A DNA stretch of 6,981 bases. Source: an uncultured archaeon. Lineage in GTDB: Archaea > Thermoproteota > Nitrososphaeria > Nitrososphaerales > CALBXV01. Location: NCBI GenBank assembly GCA_937890045.1, contig CALBXV010000142.1, forward strand, positions 1-6,981, written 5' to 3'. The position numbers were made by a program, and so were the translations under genes. Positions 1 through 6,029 of the stretch are shown here, in pieces (the stretch's first letter is position 1; every line of letters starts with the position of its first letter). The notes below the pieces were generated by a model. The model did no database searches. It had not been told where the DNA came from and saw only the letters and a list, made by a program, of their open reading frames with translations.

Positions 1-51
1 GATAAAATGAAAATAGAAATTGAAGAAGAATTAGTAAATATTAATAGTTGA
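1..51 (+). CDS. 3' end of an upstream gene (partial)
   Basis: Reading from base 1, frame 1 is open for 16 codons (ending ...EEELVNINS) and stops at TGA 49-51. The other two forward frames hit stops within the first 9 bases, so if a + strand gene enters the window it must use this frame. The tail is rich in Glu and Ile and shows no recognisable domain. It ends 31 bases before the next start, in line with the tight same-strand packing of the window. The product cannot be named from 16 residues, and chance openness over this length is possible. Confidence 0.5.
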   Translation, partial: DKMKIEIEEELVNINS

Positions 52-60
52 TATTTATAA
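51..60 (+). promoter_or_regulatory. Intergenic motif ATATTTATAA, copy 1 (candidate promoter element)
   Basis: This 10-base string lies in the short gap before the gene at 83 and recurs exactly at 4582-4591 in the gap before the gene at 4638. Read on the - strand it contains TATAAATA (bases 52-59), the -10 consensus of T4 late promoters, but that orientation would point away from the downstream genes. It ends 22 bases before the start codon at 83. In such AT-rich DNA a chance match is quite possible, so this is only a candidate. Confidence 0.2.
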
Positions 61-82
61 GTAGAATAAACACGGAGTTAGT

Positions 83-397
83 ATGAATTTTATACAAAAA
101 ATTATATCAAGTATCTTAGCAATGTTTGGAATTAGTTCGGTTTTAGCTGCTAAAAAAGCAGGTCAAGTTAAAAAATTAAAACAAGTCATAAAAGATAACA
201 AAAAACAAGAAAAGAAAATTCAAAGTGCTATTCAAAAGCTTGAAAAAAGTAAAGAAGGTAGTAAAAGAACAATTACTACTTTGAAAAAACAATTGGATAA
301 TATGAAAACGGATAGAAAAGATATGGAAACAGTTGCTGATAAAGGTGATGTTGATGAAGCAATAGATTTTCTTAAAAAGTTTTCTAAGGGGAATTAA
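83..397 (+). CDS. Small membrane-anchored coiled-coil protein, possibly spanin-like
   Basis: 104 aa, function not recognised. Residues about 5-23 (IQKIISSILAMFGISSVLA) form one hydrophobic N-terminal segment that could be a transmembrane anchor. Residues about 28-83 are a strongly charged, Lys/Glu/Gln-rich helix with coiled-coil character. The C-terminus (GDVDEAIDFLKKF) is a short amphipathic end. The ATG at 83 follows GGAG (74-77) at 5-base spacing, which supports this start. An N-terminal inner-membrane anchor followed by a periplasmic coiled coil is the plan of phage inner-membrane spanins (Rz-like). However, the fold is generic, and no holin, endolysin or outer-membrane spanin is visible beside it, so a lysis role is an inference only. 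A membrane or virion-associated accessory role is equally open. Confidence 0.8.
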   Translation: MNFIQKIISSILAMFGISSVLAAKKAGQVKKLKQVIKDNKKQEKKIQSAIQKLEKSKEGSKRTITTLKKQLDNMKTDRKDMETVADKGDVDEAIDFLKKFSKGN

Positions 398-414
398 TAT
401 ATATGTATATATAT
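397..414. repeat. Short alternating TA tract between genes
   Basis: Bases 397-414 are an alternating A/T run interrupted by one G at 405, forming a near-perfect self-complementary sequence (atatatat, gt, atatatat). It starts at the last base of the preceding stop codon and ends just before the AGAGGAG ribosome-binding site of the next gene. With no G-C pairs in the stem and no following T-run, it does not look like an intrinsic terminator. TATAAT at 412-417 resembles a -10 box, but I see no matching -35. Confidence 0.45.
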
Positions 415-431
415 AATAGAGGAGAAATATA

Positions 432-740
432 ATGGCAAGTTCACTCGCTGGAACAGAGCAAATGACTAATGTAGGGGGTGGCACCAGTCGTGAGACTATT
501 GTTACTGGCCCGCAAGGCGTGCATAACAGAGCATTAAATATATCTGGATCTACTGATAATAGAGTTAATACTACTGTTACTGGATCTTCGGGATTTATTA
601 TTAAAACTGCTGGAGATACAGTACTAACACTTAATGGTGGTGGTAGTTTGACTGCAGCTGATTTAAATACAAAGTCTTTGTACGAAATAGGAGTTGCGAG
701 AGTAAGCGGAAGTGGTAATGTTGAAGTACTTTACCCGTAA
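432..740 (+). CDS. Gly/Ser/Thr-rich small protein, candidate virion surface protein
   Basis: 102 aa, not recognised. About 40% of residues are Gly, Thr or Ser. There is no Cys or Trp, hardly any Lys, and no hydrophobic segment long enough to span a membrane. Alternating polar and hydrophobic stretches (NTTVTGSSGFIIKT, DTVLTLNGGG, YEIGVARVSGSGNVEVLYP) suggest beta-strands joined by glycine turns, as in small decoration, fibre or spike-tip proteins of phages. That resemblance is structural style only. The start is secure: AGAGGAG (418-424) lies 7 bases before ATG 432. The gene looks clearly richer in G+C than its neighbours, partly because Gly and Ala codons are GC-rich. Its last 23 bases overlap the next gene, so the two are probably translationally coupled. 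Confidence 0.75.
   Translation: MASSLAGTEQMTNVGGGTSRETIVTGPQGVHNRALNISGSTDNRVNTTVTGSSGFIIKTAGDTVLTLNGGGSLTAADLNTKSLYEIGVARVSGSGNVEVLYP
708..712 (+). promoter_or_regulatory. Ribosome-binding site inside the preceding gene, deciding the start at 718
   Basis: GGAAG at 708-712 lies 5 bases before ATG 718. This favours 718 over the in-frame GTG at 712, which overlaps the motif itself. The site is embedded in the last codons of the gene ending at 740, consistent with coupled translation of the two overlapping genes. Confidence 0.5.
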
Positions 741-1098
741 TATAAGATATTTATTAAGTTTATTATTTTTAATTGTTCCTTTGTATGGACAAGAAACCCT
801 TTCTGATGAAGAGATAAAGGGAATTAGTGATAATATTCAAAAAATACAAAAGGAAAATGAAGTATTGGTAAAAATGGTATCTGAATATGAAAAAAGTGCA
901 AAAACGGATTCTCTTTTATTAGTAAAAAAAGATGAACAGATTGCACTTCTACAAGAAAGAGTGGATATTGCTGAAAATCAAGCAAAATTAGAAAAACCGA
1001 AGTGGTTTGAAAATAAGTGGATGTATTTTACTTATGGAGCAGCTGCTATAATTATTCCAACTTATTTGGGAGTTAAAATTGTGGATGTATCAAATTAA
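718..1098 (+). CDS. Signal/anchor, coiled-coil and C-terminal membrane-segment protein
   Basis: 126 aa from ATG 718; an in-frame GTG at 712 would add two residues. The family is not recognised. Residues 1-10 are basic and 11-23 (YLLSLLFLIVPLY) hydrophobic, followed by small or polar residues (G24, Q25), which reads as a signal peptide or N-terminal anchor. Residues about 28-92 form a charged, heptad-like coiled coil. Residues about 101-122 (WMYFTYGAAAIIIPTYLGVKIV) are a second probable membrane segment after a Lys/Trp-rich collar. The likely topology is a periplasmic coiled coil held to the membrane at the C-terminus and perhaps at both ends. Its plan resembles Rz-like and other small phage envelope proteins, so a lysis or envelope role is possible but unproven. 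The stop codon overlaps the terminase start by one base (TAATG at 1096-1100), indicating coupling. Confidence 0.8.
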   Translation: MLKYFTRNIRYLLSLLFLIVPLYGQETLSDEEIKGISDNIQKIQKENEVLVKMVSEYEKSAKTDSLLLVKKDEQIALLQERVDIAENQAKLEKPKWFENKWMYFTYGAAAIIIPTYLGVKIVDVSN

Positions 1099-2672
1099 TG
1101 AAAGAAAAACAACTAAAAGAAGTAATAAAATCAGAGTATGTAGAGTGTGCTAAAGATCCAATTTACTTCTTGAGAAAATATTGTGTAATTCAACACCCAA
1201 TGAAAGGTAAAATACCTTTTCATTTGTATGACTTTCAAGAAAAAACTTTAAAGGACTTGGCGGTAAATGATTATAATATTATTTTGAAAGCACGTCAGTT
1301 AGGTATATCAACATTGACTGCAGGATACGCATTATGGATGATGACATTTCAGAGTGATAAGAACATATTGGTTATTGCTACAAAGCAAGATACTGCAAAG
1401 AATTTAGTAACAAAAGTAAGAGTGATGCACGCCAATTTACCCTCTTGGTTAAAACAAAGTTGTGTTGAGGATAATAAATTATCATTGAGATATAAGAATG
1501 GTTCACAAGTTAAAGCTATTTCGAGTAAAGAAGAAGCTGGTCGTTCTGAAGCATTGTCATTGTTGGTATTGGATGAGGCAGCATTTATTGAAAAGATAGA
1601 TTCTATTTGGGCATCCGCACAACAAACATTGGCTACTGGTGGTAATTGTTTAGTACTTTCTACACCAAATGGTGTTGGTAATTGGTTTCACAAAACTTGG
1701 GTTGAGGCTGAAGAAGGAATAAATGATTTTAATTTTATAAGATTGCATTGGTCTGTTCATCCAGACAGAGAACAAGAATGGAGAGATGAACAAGATAAGT
1801 TGTTAGGTCCTTCGATGGCAGCTCAAGAATGTGATTGTGATTTTATAACTTCTGGTCAAACTGTAATAGATGGTAAGATTTTAGAGGAATATCAAAATAC
1901 AATTGTAGAAGAAGCTGTAGAGAAGAGAGGTATTGATGGAAATTTATGGATTTGGAAACAACCAAATTATACAAGAGATTATATTTTATGTGCTGATGTT
2001 TCAAGGGGTGATGGAACAGACTTTTCTGCGTTTCATGTTATTGATATAGAGGAAGTAGAACAAGTTGCAGAATATAAAGGTAAAGTATCTACAAGAGATT
2101 TTGGAAATTTGTGCTTTAATGTTGCTACTGAATATAATAATGCATTATTAGTTATTGAAAATAACAATATTGGTTGGGCGGCAATACAAACTATTTTGGA
2201 TAGAGAATATCAAAATCTCTTTTATACTTCAAAAGATTTACAATATGTTGATGTACAACATCAACTTACAAATAAGTATAGAAATATAGAACGCAATATG
2301 ATTCCAGGATTTAGTATGACAATGAAGACAAGACCATTGGTGATTGCTAAGTTAGAGGAATATTTTAGAGATAAATCTATTAAGATAAATTCTCAGAGGT
2401 TAATAGATGAATTATTTGTATTTATATATCATAATCAACGTGCAGAAGCTATGAGGGGATATAATGATGACTTGGTTATAAGTTTGGCAATAGGATTATG
2501 GATAAGAGATACGGCATTAAGACTTAGGGCAGAAGGAATTGAATTGCAAAAGAAAACTTTAGATAAAATGGGTATGTCAGAACCCGTTTATACACCATCT
2601 GATCATCAAGATATTGGATGGGATTGGGAAATTGATGGCAAAAAAGAAGATTTAACTTGGTTAATAAAATAA
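1098..2672 (+). CDS. gp17: Terminase large subunit (T4 gp17-like packaging ATPase and nuclease)
   Basis: 524 aa; T4 gp17 is 610. It is the motor that docks on the portal, translocates phage DNA using ATP and cuts concatemers. N-terminal ATPase: adenine-binding Q-motif region LYDFQ (43-47); Walker A region KARQLGIST (64-72); Walker B LLVLDE (155-160, D159 and catalytic E160); coupling motif LSTPNG (187-192). C-terminal RNase H-like nuclease: D300 in CADVSRGDGTDF, E354 in LVIENNN, and D457/D458 in GYNDDLVISL match the acidic triad of the family. The P-loop lacks the usual lysine before Ser/Thr (I70); K64 at the motif's front may substitute, as in the deviant lambda gpA Walker A. The acidic, Trp-containing C-terminal tail ends DLTWLIK. 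The start overlaps the preceding stop and has only a weak SD (GGAT, 1083-1086), so initiation probably depends on coupling. No small-subunit gene is recognisable upstream. Confidence 0.97.
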   Translation: MKEKQLKEVIKSEYVECAKDPIYFLRKYCVIQHPMKGKIPFHLYDFQEKTLKDLAVNDYNIILKARQLGISTLTAGYALWMMTFQSDKNILVIATKQDTAKNLVTKVRVMHANLPSWLKQSCVEDNKLSLRYKNGSQVKAISSKEEAGRSEALSLLVLDEAAFIEKIDSIWASAQQTLATGGNCLVLSTPNGVGNWFHKTWVEAEEGINDFNFIRLHWSVHPDREQEWRDEQDKLLGPSMAAQECDCDFITSGQTVIDGKILEEYQNTIVEEAVEKRGIDGNLWIWKQPNYTRDYILCADVSRGDGTDFSAFHVIDIEEVEQVAEYKGKVSTRDFGNLCFNVATEYNNALLVIENNNIGWAAIQTILDREYQNLFYTSKDLQYVDVQHQLTNKYRNIERNMIPGFSMTMKTRPLVIAKLEEYFRDKSIKINSQRLIDELFVFIYHNQRAEAMRGYNDDLVISLAIGLWIRDTALRLRAEGIELQKKTLDKMGMSEPVYTPSDHQDIGWDWEIDGKKEDLTWLIK

Positions 2673-2683
2673 AGAGGTAAAAA

Positions 2684-4573
2684 ATGGCACAAACAGATCT
2701 ATATAGTAGATTAAAAAGACTTTTTTCAACTAATGTCATTGTTAGACATGTAGGTGGAAGAAAGTTAAAGGTTGCAGATACAGAAAAGGCACAATCTATT
2801 GCTAGACGGTATCTTACAGATAGGTTTACAAGGTTATATTCAAATGTAAATACAGGATATCAATCTGAAGCAGCATATAAACAGACTCAAAGATTGGGAT
2901 TATTTAAAGATTATGATTCTATGGATGCAGATCCAATTATATCTTCTGCATTAGATATATACGCAGATGAATCTTCAATGAAGTCGGAATACGGAAAAGT
3001 ATTAGCGGTAAAAACAGAAGATCATAATGTTCATGATATTTTAAATAATCTTTTTTATGAGATATTAAATCTTGAATTTAATTTATGGCCTTGGATTCGT
3101 AATATGTGTAAGTATGGTGATTTCTTTTTACAATTAGAAATATCTGAAGAATATGGAATTCATAATGTTATACCACTTTCTGTTTTTGATGTAACTCGTG
3201 TGGAAGGTGAGGATCCAGAAAATCCACATTATGTAAAGTTTGTAATGGAAGCAGAGAGAGGATCAGTAGCACAGTCTATGTCTCCAGGGGAAACAAATGA
3301 ATTTGAAAATTATGAGATGGCACATTTTAGATTGTTATCAGATACTAATTTTATTCCATATGGTCGCTCTCAATTAGAAGGTGCTCGTAAGGTTTGGAAA
3401 CAATTAATGTTGATGGAAGATGCTATGCTGATTCATCGTATTATGAGGGCTCCAGAAAAACGAATTTTTAGTATAGATATTGGTAATATTCCACCAGGTG
3501 AAGTTGACAATTATATGCAACAGATAGTTAATAAGATGAAAAAGGCTCCTGTTATAGATAAGGATACTGGTGAATATAATTTAAAGTATAATATTCAAAA
3601 TTTAACTGAAGATTTTTTCTTACCAGTTCGTGGTGGTGATAGTGGAACAGGTATTGATACTTTAAGTGGAATGGAATATAATGCTATAGAAGATATTGAT
3701 TATTTAAAAGAAAAAATGTTAGCTGCTCTTAGAATTCCAAAAGCATATCTTGGTTATGAAGAAGCAGTTGGTAGTAAAGCTACGTTAGCAGCTGAAGATG
3801 TAAGGTTTGCAAGAACGATTGAAAGAATCCAAAGAATTACCGTAAGTGAATTAACAAAGATTGCTATTGTTCATTTATACGCACAGGGATTTAGGGATGC
3901 AGATTTAGTAAACTTTGAATTAGAGTTAACAAATCCATCTACAATATATGAACAAGAAAAAGTTGAGTTGTGGAATTCTAAGGTAACATTAGCAAATGAT
4001 ATGAAAGATAATAAAATGATGGATACAGATTGGATTTATGATAATATCTTTAATTTTACTCAGGAACAAAAGCAGGCTGTTAGATTAGGATTACTTACAG
4101 ATCAAAAGAGAAGGTTTAGATATGATCAAATAGAACAAGAAGGAAATGATCCAGTAAGAAGTGCTCAAGCAATAGGTACTCCTGTTGATCTTGCATCAAT
4201 TCCAGTTGCTGCTGCAAAAATTACTCAGGGAGGATCTGCAAGAACTGGAAGGGAATTAGATTTGGATATTCCTTCAGATGGTGATGGTATTGATAGAAAA
4301 GGTATTGGTGGAAGACCGAAAGAAGGTCCAAAATATGGAAAAGATGGTAGTGCTCGAGGAAGAGATCCTTTAGGTGCTCATGATAAAAGAAAGGCTTTTG
4401 CTGCAAGTAAAAAGTATGGTGTTGCTCTTGCTCATTATGATTCTTTGACAACACAAATGGATAAGAATGTAAATAAGAAAGATAAACAACTTTTAGCAGA
4501 GACAATGGATGTAGAAGCAGAATATAAGGAAGAAGTGTCAAATAATAGAAGTGATACTTCAAACGAAAACTGA
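2684..4573 (+). CDS. gp20: Portal protein (T4 gp20-like)
   Basis: 629 aa; T4 gp20 is 524. Twelve copies would form the ring at the unique head vertex that nucleates prohead assembly, binds terminase, passes DNA and later joins the neck. Family features: DADPIISSALDIYADE (81-96); the region around KYGDFFLQLE (143-152); MEDAMLIHRIMRAPEKR with FSIDIGNIPPGEVDNYM (244-278); EDFFLPVRGGDSGTGIDTL (309-327); and IEDIDYLKEKMLAALRIPKAYLG (335-357, clip/stem/wing region). Residues beyond about 480 form a hydrophilic extension containing GIGGRPKEGPKYGKDG and GRDPLG (540-564) and ending in a very acidic, Asn/Ser-rich tail. GAGG (2674-2677) lies 6 bases before ATG 2684, and the terminase stop is only 11 bases upstream, so the two are probably co-transcribed. 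In T4 the tail sheath and tube genes lie between 17 and 20; here they are absent. Confidence 0.95.
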   Translation: MAQTDLYSRLKRLFSTNVIVRHVGGRKLKVADTEKAQSIARRYLTDRFTRLYSNVNTGYQSEAAYKQTQRLGLFKDYDSMDADPIISSALDIYADESSMKSEYGKVLAVKTEDHNVHDILNNLFYEILNLEFNLWPWIRNMCKYGDFFLQLEISEEYGIHNVIPLSVFDVTRVEGEDPENPHYVKFVMEAERGSVAQSMSPGETNEFENYEMAHFRLLSDTNFIPYGRSQLEGARKVWKQLMLMEDAMLIHRIMRAPEKRIFSIDIGNIPPGEVDNYMQQIVNKMKKAPVIDKDTGEYNLKYNIQNLTEDFFLPVRGGDSGTGIDTLSGMEYNAIEDIDYLKEKMLAALRIPKAYLGYEEAVGSKATLAAEDVRFARTIERIQRITVSELTKIAIVHLYAQGFRDADLVNFELELTNPSTIYEQEKVELWNSKVTLANDMKDNKMMDTDWIYDNIFNFTQEQKQAVRLGLLTDQKRRFRYDQIEQEGNDPVRSAQAIGTPVDLASIPVAAAKITQGGSARTGRELDLDIPSDGDGIDRKGIGGRPKEGPKYGKDGSARGRDPLGAHDKRKAFAASKKYGVALAHYDSLTTQMDKNVNKKDKQLLAETMDVEAEYKEEVSNNRSDTSNEN

Positions 4574-4637
4574 ATATCTATATATTTATAATTGACTAAT
4601 TACAACATAATTTATTTATGGAAAATGGAGTAACAAG
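4574..4637. other. Longest intergenic gap, AT-rich, candidate regulatory region
   Basis: These 64 bases separate the portal from the putative core-protein cluster. They hold the second copy of ATATTTATAA (4582-4591), a weak AT-only inverted repeat (TAATT 4589-4593 with AATTA 4598-4602), another short inverted repeat (CATAA 4606-4610 with TTATG 4616-4620), and the ribosome-binding site TGGAG (4626-4630). No GC-rich hairpin followed by T residues is visible, so there is no clear terminator. Elsewhere genes abut or overlap, which makes this the most likely place in the window for an internal promoter or a processing site. Confidence 0.4.
4582..4591 (+). promoter_or_regulatory. Intergenic motif ATATTTATAA, copy 2 (candidate promoter element)
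   Basis: Exact repeat of the string at 51-60, here ending 46 bases before the start codon at 4638. The - strand again reads TATAAATA (4583-4590), and a related CATAAATA lies on the - strand at 4613-4620. T4 late promoters use TATAAATA and related phages use close variants, but they should read toward the genes, and here the orientation is reversed. Either these are chance matches in AT-rich DNA or the phage uses a different element. Confidence 0.2.
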
Positions 4638-5504
4638 ATGGCTCGAAAACTTAAGCATTCCAAAATCAAAAATACTGGAATTTTATTTGAACTGTTAACA
4701 CGACAGATTACGGCAGATGTTTTGAATGGAAAAAATTCAAAAGCTGTTAATATTTTAAAAAAATATTTCAATGATAAGACTCAATTGGGGAAAGAAAAGC
4801 AATTATATGAAATATTGATTGCTGAGAACTATGGGTCTGAGGAAAAAGCTAATAGATTGGTGGATGCAGTTGTTCAATCTAGACAAAAGTTAGTAAATTC
4901 TTCTTTACGCAGAGAAAAATATAATCTTATTAAGGAAATAAAGGACAATTTTATTAATGTAGAAGATTTTTTTAGAGCAAGAATTCCAAATTATAAATTA
5001 CATGCATCAATTTATAAATTATTTTTATCTGAAAGTGCGGAAGAAACATTCGATCCAACAGAACAAATTGATAATCGGTATACTGTAGTAAATCATTTGG
5101 TTAGAGAGGGAATTGCACCGAAAAAGGTAAGTAAAACAACTGTTAGTAATTATAAGAAGCAAGAAAAAGATTTAAGACTTTTGGCATATGAAATTTTAGT
5201 AGAAAGATTTAATAAAAAGTACAAAAGTTTAAATGAGGAACAGAAAAATTTGTTACGGGAATATATTAATAATATTTCTAACACAAATTCTCTTAAAGAG
5301 TTTATTGAAAATGAAACAATCAAATTGAGAGGTATTTTAAGCAGGTTTATACCTAAAATAAATGATCAAGTAACTAAGATTAAATTGAAAGAGGCTATAA
5401 ATCAATTGGAATCGGTAAATAAGGGTAATATTGTAAAAGATAAACAAGTAGTAACTCTTATGAGATATTATGAATTGATTAAGGAGCTAAAAAATGTCTG
5501 TTAA
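4638..5504 (+). CDS. Conserved-looking phage protein of unknown function between portal and protease
   Basis: 288 aa, rich in charged residues and predicted largely helical, with no membrane segment. The N-terminus (KHSKIKNTGILFELLTRQIT, residues 6-25) reminds me of hypothetical proteins next to gene 20 in marine T4-like phages; this is memory, not a search. Two sites fit the T4 prohead protease consensus (L/I)-x-E before A/G/S: LSE-S at 130-133 and LKE-A at 250-253. That would suit a prohead core or internal head protein, and the place between portal and protease is where T4 keeps core genes 67 and 68. It is much longer than either (80 and 141 aa), and no sequence likeness to them is visible. 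TGGAG (4626-4630) lies 7 bases before ATG 4638. The 3' end overlaps the next gene by 11 bases and contains that gene's AAGGAG. Confidence 0.88.
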   Translation: MARKLKHSKIKNTGILFELLTRQITADVLNGKNSKAVNILKKYFNDKTQLGKEKQLYEILIAENYGSEEKANRLVDAVVQSRQKLVNSSLRREKYNLIKEIKDNFINVEDFFRARIPNYKLHASIYKLFLSESAEETFDPTEQIDNRYTVVNHLVREGIAPKKVSKTTVSNYKKQEKDLRLLAYEILVERFNKKYKSLNEEQKNLLREYINNISNTNSLKEFIENETIKLRGILSRFIPKINDQVTKIKLKEAINQLESVNKGNIVKDKQVVTLMRYYELIKELKNVC

Positions 5505-6015
5505 TATAGATAAATTAAGAGAAATGATCCGTGAATTAATTATGAGGGAACTTAAAGAAGCCTCAATGACTGGAAATATTGATGGTGGTGCAGGTCCACC
5601 CAAAACACCACATGCTTTTAAAAAGAAGAAAAAGGATGATGAAGATAAAGAAAGTGGATATCAAGAAGGACACCAGAATCCTAATGTCGGAACTACATTT
5701 CAGACAGTAAAAGAACATCCTCACAAAAATTTTGATAACAAAAGAGCTCACAAACCAACACCTATGCTTAAAGAGGGAAGATATCATGATTGGAGAAATG
5801 ATGAGAGTTTAACTCCAAAACAAAAAATTGGTTTATCAGTTAGGGAAGTTAAAAATTCTCTTAGTGGGCTGGAAAAAACTGTAAAAATGAATGTTCGTTT
5901 GAAGAAAGAACTCAAAGTTGGGTCTACAGATTATTGGAAAACTACTCATACGGCTTTGACTAAAATAAATGAGAGATTGGTTAAATTATCAAAAGCAATA
6001 GCTAATTTATATTAA
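5494..6015 (+). CDS. Putative prohead core protein with two protease-type cleavage sites
   Basis: 173 aa, not firmly recognised. Residues 1-22 form an amphipathic helix (DKLREMIRELIMRELKE). Residues 23-94 are a hydrophilic, probably disordered stretch with Gly/Pro (MTGNIDGGAGPPKTPHAF), a Lys/Asp/Glu block and many His/Asn. Residues about 105-173 form a helical domain (TPKQKIGLSVREV ... ALTKINERLVKLSKAI). LKE-A (20-23) and LKE-G (92-95) both fit the T4 gp21 consensus (L/I)-x-E before A/G/S and lie exactly at the boundaries of the disordered stretch. Cleavage there would release it and leave the helical domain. This, with its position just upstream of the protease, suggests a core/scaffold protein filling the role of T4 gp67 or gp68; homology to those is not shown. 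AAGGAG (5481-5486) lies 7 bases before ATG 5494. Confidence 0.88.
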   Translation: MSVNIDKLREMIRELIMRELKEASMTGNIDGGAGPPKTPHAFKKKKKDDEDKESGYQEGHQNPNVGTTFQTVKEHPHKNFDNKRAHKPTPMLKEGRYHDWRNDESLTPKQKIGLSVREVKNSLSGLEKTVKMNVRLKKELKVGSTDYWKTTHTALTKINERLVKLSKAIANLY

Positions 6016-6029
6016 TTTTAAGTTTTCAA

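Noticed and set aside
397..414. TA palindrome as a transcription terminator
   Set aside because: No G-C pairs in the stem and no T-run afterwards; it would not form a stable terminator hairpin.
176..484. - strand open frame of 102 aa opposite the first small gene
   Set aside because: Very Phe/Ile/Leu-rich translation typical of the antisense of Lys-rich AT-rich coding DNA; no plausible start signal, and it spans two well-supported + strand genes.
510..520. GPQG in the Gly-rich protein as a collagen-like repeat
   Set aside because: Only one G-x-y unit is present; there is no repeating triplet pattern.
712..720. GTG at 712 as start of the 126-aa gene
   Set aside because: It overlaps the GGAAG motif; ATG 718 has that motif at proper spacing and gives a standard signal-peptide N-terminus.
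2524..2739. - strand open frame across the terminase-portal junction
   Set aside because: Short, Leu/Phe-rich, overlaps two confident genes and their ribosome-binding site; no independent support.
4221..4562. - strand open frame of 113 aa opposite the portal C-terminal extension
   Set aside because: Leu/His/Tyr-rich shadow with no domain; the + strand frame is the continuous portal gene.
4589..4620. Hairpins in the 64-base gap as a terminator
   Set aside because: Stems of only five mostly A-T pairs and no T-tract; too weak to call.
5563..5787. - strand open frame within the 173-aa gene
   Set aside because: Phe/Ile/Ser-rich shadow of the Lys/Asp-rich spacer; no supporting signal.
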